Assembly (NCBI GenBank): GCA_024225035.1
Contig: JAAEMX010000167.1
Span: 1 to 64,000 of the forward strand
Direction of reading: 5' to 3'
Source: Lentisphaerota bacterium
Lineage (GTDB): Bacteria; Verrucomicrobiota; Lentisphaeria; Victivallales; Victivallaceae
Length of the DNA: 64,000 nucleotides
Under the pieces are notes generated by a model, which saw only the letters and a list, made by a program, of their open reading frames with translations, was not told where the DNA came from and searched no databases. This document shows, one piece after another, positions 1-8,350 of this stretch (the first letter of the stretch is position 1; every line of letters starts with the position of its first letter). The position numbers and the translations under genes are program-made.

Positions 1-19
1 AAAATATTAAATAAAAAGC

Positions 20-65
20 AAATCCCGTGGGAGGCTTAAGCCTTTAAAGAATGCAGCCGGGATTT
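20..65. terminator. Nested inverted repeat, possible terminator
   Basis: The arms AAATCCCG (20-27) and CGGGATTT (58-65) are complementary. Between them lies the perfect palindrome AGGCTTAAGCCT (32-43). A T run follows the right arm only weakly. It could end a gene lying left of the window or the minus-strand gene that stops at 109. Only the inverted repeats are seen; function is inferred. Confidence 0.3.
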
Positions 66-108
66 TGGTAAGCAACAAATGCGGAAAAAGCCTAGCAAAG
101 GGATTAGC

Positions 109-579
109 TCAAAGAGTCAAGAACTCGGTACTCTCAAGAAAGATATCTATATTTTCTAAAATGGCATCCTGAATATCATCTAGTGCCAAAGTTCTGGCAT
201 ATACTGGGAAATTAATATATGGCCAGCCATTTTGTCTTTCTTGATACTTTTTTATAGATTCATTTACTATTCTAAACAAAGCATCCATTTTTTTATTTAT
301 GTTTGTATTAATGTGATGGGGCCTGAAGCGGCCTCCCCAGCCTTTATTTTCCTCTTTGGGAGGAAAGAAAATATCAATTTTATTTACATAACAGCAATAT
401 GCTAATAGTCCGGGGGCTAACAAGTTGCTCAGAGCCGACATAAATGATGGGGATTTGGTTTTAAGGGCAGAAAATGTGCTAGCTTTATACACTCTTATAT
501 ACAGGTTAAGTTCCGGGTATTTCTTAAGGAGCTTGTTAATTAAACGATCGTGGGTCAATATATTAAAAATGATGTCCAT
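109..579 (-). CDS. Hypothetical protein downstream of phoU
   Basis: I do not recognise a family. The protein is about 156 residues if it starts at the ATG at 579, which has GGAG four bases upstream; an ATG 21 bases further out has no ribosome binding site. It has no clear signal peptide or membrane segment. Composition is mixed, with a basic, hydrophobic N-terminal half (KLLKKYPELNLYIRVYK), a Gly/Arg/His patch (GWGGRFRPHH) and an acidic C-terminus rich in Asp and Glu. It follows phoU on the same strand after about 100 bp. Whether it belongs to the phosphate operon is unknown. It is a plausible gene because the frame stays open with a supported start, but nothing indicates its function. Confidence 0.55.
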   Translation of the reverse strand: MDIIFNILTHDRLINKLLKKYPELNLYIRVYKASTFSALKTKSPSFMSALSNLLAPGLLAYCCYVNKIDIFFPPKEENKGWGGRFRPHHINTNINKKMDALFRIVNESIKKYQERQNGWPYINFPVYARTLALDDIQDAILENIDIFLESTEFLTL

Positions 580-683
580 CTTTCTCCAATCTGTATACAT
601 TGAAAATGCTATAACTAGGCAAAAATTACTTTAATCTTCCTCAAATATAGCTATTATGACAATAATTGGAGTTTATTGTTCCC

Positions 684-1343
684 TTAATTCAGGTGACCAT
701 GTCTAATGATTTCGCCTTTTATCATATAAATAATGTCTTCACAGATATTCGTGGTGCAGTCAGCAATTCTTTCCAGATGACGCGAAACGTTTAACAAATC
801 TACATAATATTCAGTTTTCTCAGGATTTTCTTTGATCAGTTCCTGCAGGTCGATAAACATTTGACGGTTATAGTCGTCAACGATATCGTCCTTTCGGATT
901 ATTTCGGCGGCAAGCTGTCCGTTCATGCAAATTAATGAATCAAGCGAACTTTTGAGCATGCTTCTTGTGACATCCATCATTGGTTTGAAGTCGACAGCGG
1001 TTTCAGTGCCGTTATGTTCGCACAAATGCTTTACCCGTTTGGCAATATTAGCGCCCAGGTCACCAATCCGCTCGAGTTCGTTATTTACTTTTATACAGGC
1101 AACAACATAGCGGAGATCTCCGGCAACAGGTTGGTGAAGGGCCAGTATTTTGAGACATTCTTCTTCAATTTCAATCTCTTTCTGATCGATGAGAATGTCA
1201 TTATCAATTACTCTTTCTGCCAACTTTGGGTCAGTCTCAATGACTGCGACAACGGAATTTCTAACCGCGCCTTCAACCATTGAGCTGAGTATTTGAATAT
1301 TCTTCTTCAGACCGTCTATTTCTTTATTAAGATGCACTTTCAT
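684..1343 (-). CDS. phoU: Phosphate signalling/transport accessory protein PhoU
   Basis: PhoU is a cytoplasmic helical protein that couples the PstSCAB transporter to the PhoR sensor kinase and keeps the Pho regulon off when phosphate is plentiful. The 219-residue product matches the family length and shows the two related three-helix halves. Acidic metal-binding stretches are visible (IDNDILIDQKEIEIEEEC in the first half, KDDIVDDYNRQ in the second), as is the typical LHQPVAGDLRYV segment. I start at the ATG at 1343, preceded by AAGGGAG; the frame is open eight codons further out without a ribosome site. It is the last canonical gene of the pst operon, 45 bp after pstB. No PhoR/PhoB pair is seen in the window. 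Confidence 0.95.
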   Translation of the reverse strand: MKVHLNKEIDGLKKNIQILSSMVEGAVRNSVVAVIETDPKLAERVIDNDILIDQKEIEIEEECLKILALHQPVAGDLRYVVACIKVNNELERIGDLGANIAKRVKHLCEHNGTETAVDFKPMMDVTRSMLKSSLDSLICMNGQLAAEIIRKDDIVDDYNRQMFIDLQELIKENPEKTEYYVDLLNVSRHLERIADCTTNICEDIIYMIKGEIIRHGHLN

Positions 1344-1388
1344 AACTAACTCCCTTAAGATTCTCAAATCATTCTATCAGACTTTAAA

Positions 1389-2162
1389 TCAGCCGAAACG
1401 TCCGGTGACATAGTCCTCTGTTTTCTGATTAGAAGGACTGGTAAATATTTTTTTAGTAAGGTCATATTCTATGATATGGCCTTCATAGAAAAAAGCAGTG
1501 TGCTCAGATATCCTGGCTGCCTGCTGCATATTGTGGGTAACTATCACAATAGTAAATTTTTCTTTAAGCTCTTCGATCAGGTTTTCTACTTTCAGGGTAC
1601 CGACCGGGTCGATAGCCGAGGTAGGTTCATCCATAAGCAAAACTTCCGGTTCTGCAGCAATAGCACGTGCAATACATAAACGCTGCTGCTGCCCGCCTGA
1701 TAAGGCCATGCCGCTTTTCTTCAGTTTGTCTTTGACTTCATCCCAAAGAGAAGCGCCGCGTAAGGCTTTTTCAACACGCTCGGCAGTTTGAGATTTATTG
1801 AGCTTAAAATGCAGCTTTAAGCCGTATGCGACGTTATCAAATACAGACATTGGAAATGGTGTTGGCTTTTGGAAAATCATCCCAACTTTTCTTCTGAGTT
1901 CGAGAATATCAATTGAGCGATCGAGAATATTTTCGTCATCCAGAATGATCTTGCCCTTAGCTCGTTGCTCCGGGTATAGTTCAAATATTCGGTTGAAAGC
2001 ACGCAAGTGGGTTGACTTGCCGCATCCGGAAGGGCCGATAACTGCAGTTACGCGGTTTTCCAGTATGTCCAGATTATTATCGAACAGAGCCTGATGATTA
2101 CCGTAAAAGAAGTTCAGGTTCTGAACTGAGATTTTAATTTTTTCTCCGTTTTCATTCACCAT
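1389..2162 (-). CDS. pstB: Phosphate ABC transporter ATP-binding protein PstB
   Basis: This is the ATPase of the high-affinity phosphate importer, acting as a dimer on the cytoplasmic face of PstC-PstA. At 257 residues it has the normal length. Walker [10 protein letters not shown] lies near residue 43, the signature LSGGQQQR follows mid-protein, Walker B reads [12 protein letters not shown], and the H-loop is VTHNMQQA. The second half of the ABC domain includes the PstB-typical [22 protein letters not shown]. It starts 14 bp after pstA ends and is followed by phoU, so it is almost certainly cotranscribed in the order S-C-A-B-U. The likely control is the Pho-box array upstream of pstS. Confidence 0.97.
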   Translation of the reverse strand: MVNENGEKIKISVQNLNFFYGNHQALFDNNLDILENRVTAVIGPSGCGKSTHLRAFNRIFELYPEQRAKGKIILDDENILDRSIDILELRRKVGMIFQKPTPFPMSVFDNVAYGLKLHFKLNKSQTAERVEKALRGASLWDEVKDKLKKSGMALSGGQQQRLCIARAIAAEPEVLLMDEPTSAIDPVGTLKVENLIEELKEKFTIVIVTHNMQQAARISEHTAFFYEGHIIEYDLTKKIFTSPSNQKTEDYVTGRFG

Positions 2163-2176
2163 TATTCAAGAATCCT

Positions 2177-3034
2177 TTAACTGGCGTGTTCTTTGTTTTT
2201 GAAAATAATTCGACAGGATATGTTAAGTATCAGAATGATAAATGTTATTACTAAAGCTGCCCCCCATGCACGGGTGTGCATGACATTGAAGGGCGAATTA
2301 GTGGCGTATTCATTAATAGTTACTGTCAAATTGGCTGTTGGCTGAGTGAAAAAAGTGAACGGCCAGTCATCGCTCCAGAGTGCGGTAAAAAGCAACGGGG
2401 CAGTTTCTCCGCTGACCCTTGCTATTGCCAGCAGCACTCCGGTCACCAGCCCGGAGCTAGCTGCTTTGCAGACAATGCTGAAAGTAGCGCGCCAGCGCGG
2501 CATGCCAATGGCCAAAGCTGATTCACGCAGTGCATCCGGCACCATGCACAGCATGTCTTCGGTTGTGCGCAGTATTACAGGGAACATGATTACTGAAAGC
2601 GCAACCGACCCGGCAAAGCCGGAAAAGTGTTTGGTAGAATAAACCAGCATGGCGTAAACAAATAATCCACATATAATTGATGGAATTCCCATCATGACGT
2701 TTGCGGAAAAACGAATTATGTTGCCCAGCTTGCTGTTACGGGCAAACTCTGACAGGTAGATACCTCCCAATAAACCGGGAGGAACCCCAATAATTACAGC
2801 ACCAATGGTTATGATAACTGTACCAAGCAAAGCATTGGCGATACCGCCGTCAGGAATTCCGTATGGCTTGGTAGGTTCAACAAAGAATGACCAACTGAAC
2901 GCTTCAATTCCTTTTGAGCAAACAGTATATAATATCCAGAGCATTACAGCTACTGCAACTGTTACAAACAGGATAGAAAGCAGCTTCATTGATATATCAA
3001 TTGTTTTTCTGAGAACTAAACCACGTCGTCTCAT
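2177..3034 (-). CDS. pstA: Phosphate ABC transporter permease PstA
   Basis: PstA is one of the two inner-membrane permease subunits that form the phosphate channel. The 285-residue protein has a basic N-terminus, then about six hydrophobic membrane segments, and the permease EAA-type loop (ALRESALAIGMPRWRATFSIV) that contacts PstB. The SGETAPLLFTA stretch is characteristic of PstA/PstC. Its ATG overlaps the last base of the pstC stop codon (TAATG), indicating translational coupling. Length and order match other bacterial pst operons. Confidence 0.95.
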   Translation of the reverse strand: MRRRGLVLRKTIDISMKLLSILFVTVAVAVMLWILYTVCSKGIEAFSWSFFVEPTKPYGIPDGGIANALLGTVIITIGAVIIGVPPGLLGGIYLSEFARNSKLGNIIRFSANVMMGIPSIICGLFVYAMLVYSTKHFSGFAGSVALSVIMFPVILRTTEDMLCMVPDALRESALAIGMPRWRATFSIVCKAASSGLVTGVLLAIARVSGETAPLLFTALWSDDWPFTFFTQPTANLTVTINEYATNSPFNVMHTRAWGAALVITFIILILNISCRIIFKNKEHAS

Positions 3035-3978
3035 TAGCTTTCTCCCATTTGCCGACTAATTCTTTTCAGCCAGAGTTGAGCAAGTACCTGTATTAAAAAT
3101 GACATAACGAGCAGAATCAGGCCAAGCTCGAATAATGAACTCTTGAAAATGCCTTCAGCTTCGGCAAAGTTATTCGCCAGAGTCGCAGCGATAGTTGTAC
3201 CAGCTTGAAAAAATGACTTGGGCATAGTCTGAATATTGCCGATTACAAAAAGCACCGCCATTGTTTCACCTACAGCACGTCCCAGACCCAGAAAAACTGC
3301 GCCGAGTAGACCGCGGGCACCGTATTTCATGGTTATGTCATAAGTAACTTCCCATGAAGTTGCGCCAGCCCCAAATGCAGATTCCTTGAGTACTGAAGGA
3401 ACCATTTTGAAAACATCACGCATTACAGCACTGACAAAAGGTAAAATCATAAGTGCGAGAATTATTCCGGAAGTCAGAAATCCAAAGCCGTTATAATTGC
3501 CTCCAAAAAAAGGGATTGATTTCAAATGCAGTGTATTCGCGAGGAATGGTTGAACTGTGCTCTGCATGAAAGGAACAAACACAAACAACCCCCACATTCC
3601 GTATATAATACTGGGAATAGCTGCCAGCAAATCCAATGCGTAACTAACAGGAACGCTGAACCACGCCGGGGCGCTTTCAACCAGAAACATAGAAACAATA
3701 AAGCTGACCGGAACAGCAATCAGCACTGCAATCCCGGTAGTAATGAGAGTCCCTAATATTGAAGGAAGCGCTCCGTACACCTGTTTTACCGGATCCCATT
3801 CGGAAGAAATAAGAAAGCGCCAGCCAAAAGTTTTTATAGAGGGCAGGGCATACCAGAATAGCTGGACGAAAAAACCAAGCATGAGCAGCGCCGCAAGAAT
3901 AGCGGCGGCTCCGGTAAGAACCTTGAATATTCGGTCTGAATATTCCGGCTGGATAAGTTTTTTATTACAATAGCTCAT
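3034..3978 (-). CDS. pstC: Phosphate ABC transporter permease PstC
   Basis: This is the second inner-membrane permease of the phosphate importer. The 314-residue product has six predicted membrane spans and the EAA-like cytoplasmic loop (KESAFGAGATSWEVTYDI), followed by the family motif GRAVGETMAVLFVIGN. The region SIIYGMWGLFVFVP is also typical of PstC. It overlaps pstA by one base and lies about 87 bp downstream of pstS, with a strong hairpin in that gap. The start at 3978 is an ATG; the first 20 residues are hydrophilic before the first membrane segment. Confidence 0.95.
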   Translation of the reverse strand: MSYCNKKLIQPEYSDRIFKVLTGAAAILAALLMLGFFVQLFWYALPSIKTFGWRFLISSEWDPVKQVYGALPSILGTLITTGIAVLIAVPVSFIVSMFLVESAPAWFSVPVSYALDLLAAIPSIIYGMWGLFVFVPFMQSTVQPFLANTLHLKSIPFFGGNYNGFGFLTSGIILALMILPFVSAVMRDVFKMVPSVLKESAFGAGATSWEVTYDITMKYGARGLLGAVFLGLGRAVGETMAVLFVIGNIQTMPKSFFQAGTTIAATLANNFAEAEGIFKSSLFELGLILLVMSFLIQVLAQLWLKRISRQMGES

Positions 3979-4011
3979 TACTAGTGATTGATAGGGTTTT
4001 ATTAAGTAATT

Positions 4012-4039
4012 GTCCGGCCTTATAAATGAAAGGCCGGAC
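4012..4039 (-). promoter_or_regulatory. Hairpin between pstS and pstC
   Basis: Ten-base arms GTCCGGCCTT (4012-4021) and AAGGCCGGAC (4030-4039) pair perfectly around an eight-base loop. On the transcribed minus strand no U-run follows, so it resembles an mRNA 3'-end stabiliser or processing hairpin more than a full terminator. Such a structure would let pstS be expressed more strongly than pstCAB. The structure is seen directly; the role is inferred. Confidence 0.6.
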
Positions 4040-4065
4040 TTGAGTTTCTACATCAGGCTGAATGT

Positions 4066-5091
4066 TTATTTAATCATCTGCCCATTATATTTAACTTCTT
4101 TATTCCACATTTCTGAAACCATACCAACTACATTTTTAGGAATTGGTACGTAGTGCATCTTTGCTGCAGTAGAGGCTCCCTGAGTGTAACACCAGTTGAA
4201 GTATTTGAGCATGGTCTTTGCTTTTGCCATTTCCTTCTGAACCTTGTATATCAAAATATAAGTTACACCGGTAATTGGCCATGAATCTTTTCCCGTTTGA
4301 TCGGTCAGAACCATGTAATATCCGGGAGCATTTTTCCAGTCAGCGCTGGCGCCTGCTGCCTGAAATGCATTCAGGTTTGGTTTGACGAAATTTCCGGCTT
4401 TGTTCTTGAGGCTTGCTGTAGCTAGTTTTGATTCAAATGCATACGTATATTCAACATAGCCGATAGAACCACGTACTTTAAATACATTGTTGCAGACACC
4501 AGGGTTTTTCTGACCGCCAATACCTACAGGCCATTTTACAGCTTTACCATTGCCAACTGTTTTTGACCAGTCATCTGAGACTTTTGTCAGGTAGTTGGTG
4601 AAAATCCAGGTAGTGCCTGAACTGTCTGAACGATGGACAACAGTAATTGGCATTGCAGGAATATTTAAGTTTGGATTGAGTTTAGTAATGGCAGGATCAT
4701 TCCATTTTCGAATTTTTCCAAGAAAGATGTCTGCCAGAGTTTTGCCGTCAAGTTTTAACTGATCAGTTTTTACTCCTGGAATATTTACAACAACAACGAC
4801 ACCGCCCATCAACATCGGGAATTGCACCAGGCCGTATTTGTCAAGTTCAGCTTTTTTCAATGGTTTGTCAGAAGCTCCGAAGTCAACCGTTTTTGCTCTG
4901 ATCTGGTTGATTCCTGCACCTGAACCGACAGACTGATAATTTACCCTTGCGCCGGCAGTTCTTTTGTAATTGTAAGTCCAGACACGATAAACCGGTGCTG
5001 GGAATGAAGCACCTGCACCATTCAATGTAACAGCAGAGGCATCAATGCCTGTTACTGCAATTGCGGCTGCGGCTATCAGCATTTTCTTCAT
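4066..5091 (-). CDS. pstS: Phosphate-binding periplasmic protein PstS
   Basis: PstS captures phosphate in the periplasm and delivers it to PstC-PstA. The N-terminus is a signal peptide (MKKMLIAAAAIAVTG, cleavage likely after ASA). The mature protein begins with the family signature LNGAGASFPAPVY and contains SVGSGAGINQI, DFGASDKPLK and VVHRSDSSGTTWIFTNYL, which hold phosphate-contacting Ser/Arg/Asp/Thr residues. With about 341 residues it matches E. coli PstS. I use the ATG at 5091, with AAGGAG eight bases upstream; a TTG one codon earlier is also possible. It heads the pst operon and is preceded by phased direct repeats that look like a Pho box. Confidence 0.96.
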   Translation of the reverse strand: MKKMLIAAAAIAVTGIDASAVTLNGAGASFPAPVYRVWTYNYKRTAGARVNYQSVGSGAGINQIRAKTVDFGASDKPLKKAELDKYGLVQFPMLMGGVVVVVNIPGVKTDQLKLDGKTLADIFLGKIRKWNDPAITKLNPNLNIPAMPITVVHRSDSSGTTWIFTNYLTKVSDDWSKTVGNGKAVKWPVGIGGQKNPGVCNNVFKVRGSIGYVEYTYAFESKLATASLKNKAGNFVKPNLNAFQAAGASADWKNAPGYYMVLTDQTGKDSWPITGVTYILIYKVQKEMAKAKTMLKYFNWCYTQGASTAAKMHYVPIPKNVVGMVSEMWNKEVKYNGQMIK

Positions 5092-5142
5092 CAATCGTTC
5101 TCCTTAAATAATTTCCTAATACATTGCTTTTTAAAAATTTCC

Positions 5143-5160
5143 ACCTCAATTCAGTGAGGT
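5143..5160 (-). promoter_or_regulatory. Short leader hairpin upstream of pstS
   Basis: ACCTCA (5143-5148) and TGAGGT (5155-5160) form a 6-bp stem with a six-base loop in the pstS 5' leader, about 50 bp ahead of the start codon. It may simply stabilise the transcript. No riboswitch family is recognised. Confidence 0.3.
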
Positions 5161-5216
5161 TTCAGGTAGCCATTTACAACCTGTTTGGTCGCTACAATGT
5201 TAAGATAACTCCGCAG

Positions 5217-5299
5217 TGTTAGAATGCTGTTACGACGTAATTAGGAAACAAATAAATTAAGGATATGCTTGTGTGAAAGTAATGTGAGATAAATGTTAG
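5217..5299 (-). promoter_or_regulatory. Phased Pho-box-like direct repeats upstream of pstS
   Basis: Reading the minus strand, three hexamers CTAACA, CTCACA and TTCACA are spaced exactly 11 bp apart (5294-5299, 5283-5288, 5272-5277). A second cluster has GTAACA (5228-5233) and CTAACA (5217-5222), again 11 bp apart, with a degenerate third unit at 5239-5244. Known PhoB/PhoP sites are direct repeats of CTGTCA or TTAACA-type hexamers with the same 11-bp period, so this is very likely where the phosphate response regulator binds to activate pstS. The match to a specific regulator is inference. Confidence 0.65.
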
Positions 5300-5331
5300 G
5301 CGTTGTCTATAAACGAGATATCAACAGTATC

Positions 5332-5952
5332 TTATCCGCCTTTGCGTATTTCAAAGATACACATCGGCGCAAATAAATTTGGAATTACTTTAGTGAAAAT
5401 TTTTCTCTGATTGCCCAGCGGCAACTCGCGTAGAATGCGTATATCCATTTCCTTGCAAAGCATCCTGAAATCTTTCAATGTGCCAAGGTGAATATTTGGA
5501 GTGTCATACCAGTGATAGGGCAGGTTTTTAGTTTCAGGCATTGTGCCGGTCAACATAAGCTGAAAGCGGGTTTTATAATACCCGAAGTTAATGAAACTTA
5601 CGATAGCACGCTTACCCACTCTCACTATTTCACTCAGCAGGCGGTCAGGGCGCTGAACTTCCTGTAATGTTCGGCTGAGAACGACATAATCGAAACTACT
5701 GTCTTCAGCAAAGTCAAGGTCATGATTAAGGTCACCGTGAACTACAGGAATGCCAGTCGCAATTGATTCAATAATCTGTTGCTGGCAGATTTCAATTCCG
5801 AGACCTTTGACATTTTTCTCGTATTCCAGGAGCTTCAGAAATACACCGTTACCGCAGCCCAGATCAAGGACTCTGGTGCCGGATTCAATCATTTTTGATA
5901 TTTCGACCAGATCCTGACGCTTTGCAAGTTCTTCTTTAAGCTTACTTACCAT
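5332..5952 (-). CDS. metW: MetW-like methyltransferase-fold protein
   Basis: MetW is a class I SAM-methyltransferase-fold protein that partners MetX in methionine synthesis. The product is 206 residues, the usual MetW length. The SAM-binding motif I is VLDLGCGNGVFLK near residue 30, followed by GLGIEICQQQI, VVHGDLNHDL and the MetW-characteristic VLSRTLQEVQRPDRLLSEIVRVG and SFINFGYYKTRFQL. The ATG at 5952 overlaps the end of metX by 11 bp, with GGAGG inside the metX 3' end as its ribosome site, so the two are translationally coupled. The exact reaction of MetW is not settled; it is known as an accessory to MetX. Confidence 0.9.
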   Translation of the reverse strand: MVSKLKEELAKRQDLVEISKMIESGTRVLDLGCGNGVFLKLLEYEKNVKGLGIEICQQQIIESIATGIPVVHGDLNHDLDFAEDSSFDYVVLSRTLQEVQRPDRLLSEIVRVGKRAIVSFINFGYYKTRFQLMLTGTMPETKNLPYHWYDTPNIHLGTLKDFRMLCKEMDIRILRELPLGNQRKIFTKVIPNLFAPMCIFEIRKGG

Positions 5953-7090
5953 CAATAACCTCCAGTCGATTACGTAGAAAATCTGAAATCATTTTGCCGA
6001 GAACTTCAATTTCAAGTAAAAAAGCATCATGTCCGTAGCTTGACTCTATTTCACAGTATGAGACGTCAATACGGTTTTTTAAAAGGGCTTTTACCAAGTC
6101 AACGGACTGAGCCGTTGGAAACAGCCAGTCGCTTGAAAAAGAAATCACCAGAAACGGGCATGTAACATTTTTAAATGCTGCAGCAAGGTTGCCTCCTGCT
6201 TTAGCCGACACATCAAAATAATCCATGGCTCGGGTAATATAAAGGTAACAGTTCGCGTCAAAACGTTCCACGAAACGTTGTCCTTGATATTGCAGGTAAC
6301 TTTCAACAGCAAAGTCTCGTTTGAAGTCGAACGAATATGATTCGGATTCCTGAAGGTTACGCCCGAATTTACGGCGCATTGATTCATCACTCAGGTATGT
6401 TATATGCGCCAGCATTCTGGCTGTTGCCAAACCATTCTCAGGAATATTCTCAGTATAATCTCCGTTATCCCAGTTTTTGTCAGTTAGAATAGCTTCCCGA
6501 CCAACCCAGTCAAAGGCAATGCTTTGGGGTGATAAGCGTGCTGTAGTCGCAATTGGTATGATGCTTTCTGTAAGCTCAGGGTAGCTGATCGACCATTCGA
6601 GAGCCTGCATGCCTCCCATGGAGCCGCCGATTATACTAAGCCATTTTTCTACCTTCAAATGTTTCATCAAACGACGTTGGGCCCTGACCATGTCAGCTAT
6701 GGTAATTACCGGAAAGTCCATATTATAGAGCTTTCCAGTTGCCAGATTAATAGAGCGAGGCCCGGTCGAACCGGAGCAGCCGCCAATGACGTTACTGCAG
6801 ACAACGAAATACTTCTCAGTGTCGATTGGCTTGCCTGGGCCAATCATATCATTCCACCAGCCTGGCTTGCGGTCTTCTTCAGAATGCCAGCCCGAAACGT
6901 GGGCATCACCAGTCAGGGCATGAAAAATCAGAATTGCGTTGCTGCCATTTGCATTGAGTTTCCCGTAGGTTTCGTAGCGAATATTAACAGAATGTAGTTT
7001 TTTCCCACAGTCAAGCAATAATGCATCAGAGTCATCTGTGCCAAAAAGAAAATCTTTTGATTTTACAATATGTTTTTTGTTTTCAGCCAC
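5942..7090 (-). CDS. metX: Homoserine O-acetyltransferase (or succinyltransferase) MetX
   Basis: MetX acylates homoserine as the first committed step of methionine synthesis. It is an alpha/beta hydrolase of 382 residues. The oxyanion/early motif ALTGDAHVSG, the nucleophile elbow GGSMGGMQALEW (Ser near 155), the acid in FSSDWLFP and the His in YGHDAFLLE together form the catalytic triad. Whether acetyl- or succinyl-CoA is used cannot be read from sequence by eye. The start is GTG at 7090 with only a weak GGA upstream; no in-frame ATG lies nearby. It overlaps metW by 11 bp. I saw no clear SAM riboswitch in the 140 bp leader. Confidence 0.92.
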   Translation of the reverse strand: MAENKKHIVKSKDFLFGTDDSDALLLDCGKKLHSVNIRYETYGKLNANGSNAILIFHALTGDAHVSGWHSEEDRKPGWWNDMIGPGKPIDTEKYFVVCSNVIGGCSGSTGPRSINLATGKLYNMDFPVITIADMVRAQRRLMKHLKVEKWLSIIGGSMGGMQALEWSISYPELTESIIPIATTARLSPQSIAFDWVGREAILTDKNWDNGDYTENIPENGLATARMLAHITYLSDESMRRKFGRNLQESESYSFDFKRDFAVESYLQYQGQRFVERFDANCYLYITRAMDYFDVSAKAGGNLAAAFKNVTCPFLVISFSSDWLFPTAQSVDLVKALLKNRIDVSYCEIESSYGHDAFLLEIEVLGKMISDFLRNRLEVIDGK

Positions 7091-7161
7091 TGTTCTGGTC
7101 CATTTAGTTCGACAAAAAGTTAAATTTCTTTAACCTTAGTTCACTATATTGAATTTTCAAA

Positions 7162-7202
7162 CAGGCAACCATAAACAGGCTGCAAAAATACGGGATTGCC
7201 TG
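7162..7202. terminator. Inverted repeat between the dehydrogenase and metX
   Basis: CAGGCAA (7162-7168) pairs with TTGCCTG (7196-7202), with further partial pairing of flanking TTTCAAA and TTCGAAA. It lies in the gap after the dehydrogenase stop and before the metX start. It could be a terminator for the dehydrogenase or part of the metX leader. No strong U-run is present. Confidence 0.3.
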
Positions 7203-7230
7203 ATTCGAAAATTAGTTGGTATCAAAGAAA

Positions 7231-8229
7231 CTATTTTTGATAAACGTTGTTATTATATATGCCAAGGACAATTTCAGTAGCTAGTCTAGCCTCTTCTCCG
7301 GAAACGATCGGTTGACGATTAGTTCTGACTGCATCAACAAAATCTTCGACAATGCGCTCATGCCCGCTGGTTTCTTCGACGGCTGCGCTTCCAGCTCCGC
7401 TGTGCATCTGTCGAACCGCCTCTTTGCTTGGATTTGGGATGTCGTCAATATGCCATTCGGAAATCATTCCATTAGTCATGACAATAGTCCCCTTTTCGGT
7501 GTGTATATATAGTTCAGGGGCAAATCCGGGAGAAGCGCAGGTTGAGGCCTCAATTGTACCAATCATTCCATTTTCATGTTGCAGAATTGCCACACCGTGA
7601 TCTTCAGCTTCCATGTCATGCAGGAATGTTCCAAGCATACTTACAGTTCTAACTGGGCGCCCAAAGAACCACCCGTAAATATCAACTTGATGACAGGCCT
7701 GTTGTATGAAGGGGCCGCCGCCATCAATTTCATATCCGCCGCGGTATGCAGCGCTGTCGTAGTATGACTGCTCACGCCAGCATTTGATTTTATAATCAGC
7801 GGCGATTATTTTCCCGAAGGCTTTTTGATCAAGAAGTTCTTTTACAATCATATTATCAACATTGGTGCGATACTGGTAAGCACAGCCAAGTTTGACGTTG
7901 TTAGCTTTGCAGGCGTCAATCATCTGATTCATTGCCTTTAATGAAATATCCAGAGGTTTTTCGGCCAGGACATGTTTACCCATTTGCGCGGCGGCTACAG
8001 CCCACTTGTGATGAAGGCCGTTTGGAGTGGCAATGATTACACCGTCAAATTCTCCAGGAAAAGTGTTGAGATCTGCCGTTACTGGCAGCTTATTTGATAT
8101 GCCTTCCGGCAAATGTAGGTTTCGTGATATAAAACCGACAGTTTCAATATTCTTAAGTTTCTCAATAGCATTTAAATAAGTCTTGGATATGTTTCCAGTG
8201 CCAATGATAACAAACCTGAATGTTTCCAT
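7231..8229 (-). CDS. Gfo/Idh/MocA-family NAD(P)-dependent oxidoreductase
   Basis: Members oxidise or reduce sugars and cyclitols using NAD(P). The 332-residue protein opens with a Rossmann fold (FVIIGTGNISKTYL), and has the family motif VLAEKPLDIS with the conserved Lys near residue 90, plus the substrate-domain stretch YQYRTNVDN and GGPFIQQACHQVDIYGWFFG holding a conserved Asp/His pair. The substrate is not predictable. I use the ATG at 8229 because AGGAAGG sits six to seven bases upstream. It stands alone on the minus strand. Phased CCGTCA repeats immediately upstream suggest regulated expression. Confidence 0.9.
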   Translation of the reverse strand: METFRFVIIGTGNISKTYLNAIEKLKNIETVGFISRNLHLPEGISNKLPVTADLNTFPGEFDGVIIATPNGLHHKWAVAAAQMGKHVLAEKPLDISLKAMNQMIDACKANNVKLGCAYQYRTNVDNMIVKELLDQKAFGKIIAADYKIKCWREQSYYDSAAYRGGYEIDGGGPFIQQACHQVDIYGWFFGRPVRTVSMLGTFLHDMEAEDHGVAILQHENGMIGTIEASTCASPGFAPELYIHTEKGTIVMTNGMISEWHIDDIPNPSKEAVRQMHSGAGSAAVEETSGHERIVEDFVDAVRTNRQPIVSGEEARLATEIVLGIYNNNVYQK

Positions 8230-8254
8230 GTGATACCTTCCTTTCAATGTCAAT

Positions 8255-8350
8255 CCGTCATTTATCCGTCACTAATGTTGTAACACGTTGACATTTAAAT
8301 TTATTTCGAGTATAAAAAGAGTATTTTTTATCACCGTCATTCAGTCGTCA
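8255..8350. promoter_or_regulatory. Two pairs of 11-bp-phased CCGTCA direct repeats
   Basis: On the plus strand CCGTCA occurs at 8255-8260 and 8266-8271, and again as CCGTCA (8334-8339) and TCGTCA (8345-8350). Each pair has the same 11-bp period and the pairs are 79 bp apart. They lie just upstream of the dehydrogenase on the minus strand. This is the architecture of a direct-repeat response-regulator or dimeric activator site, and the hexamer resembles the enterobacterial Pho-box half-site CTGTCA. The binding protein is unknown. Confidence 0.45.

Noticed and set aside
7091-7230. Possible SAM riboswitch upstream of metX
   Set aside because: Only a simple hairpin is seen; none of the conserved riboswitch core elements could be recognised.
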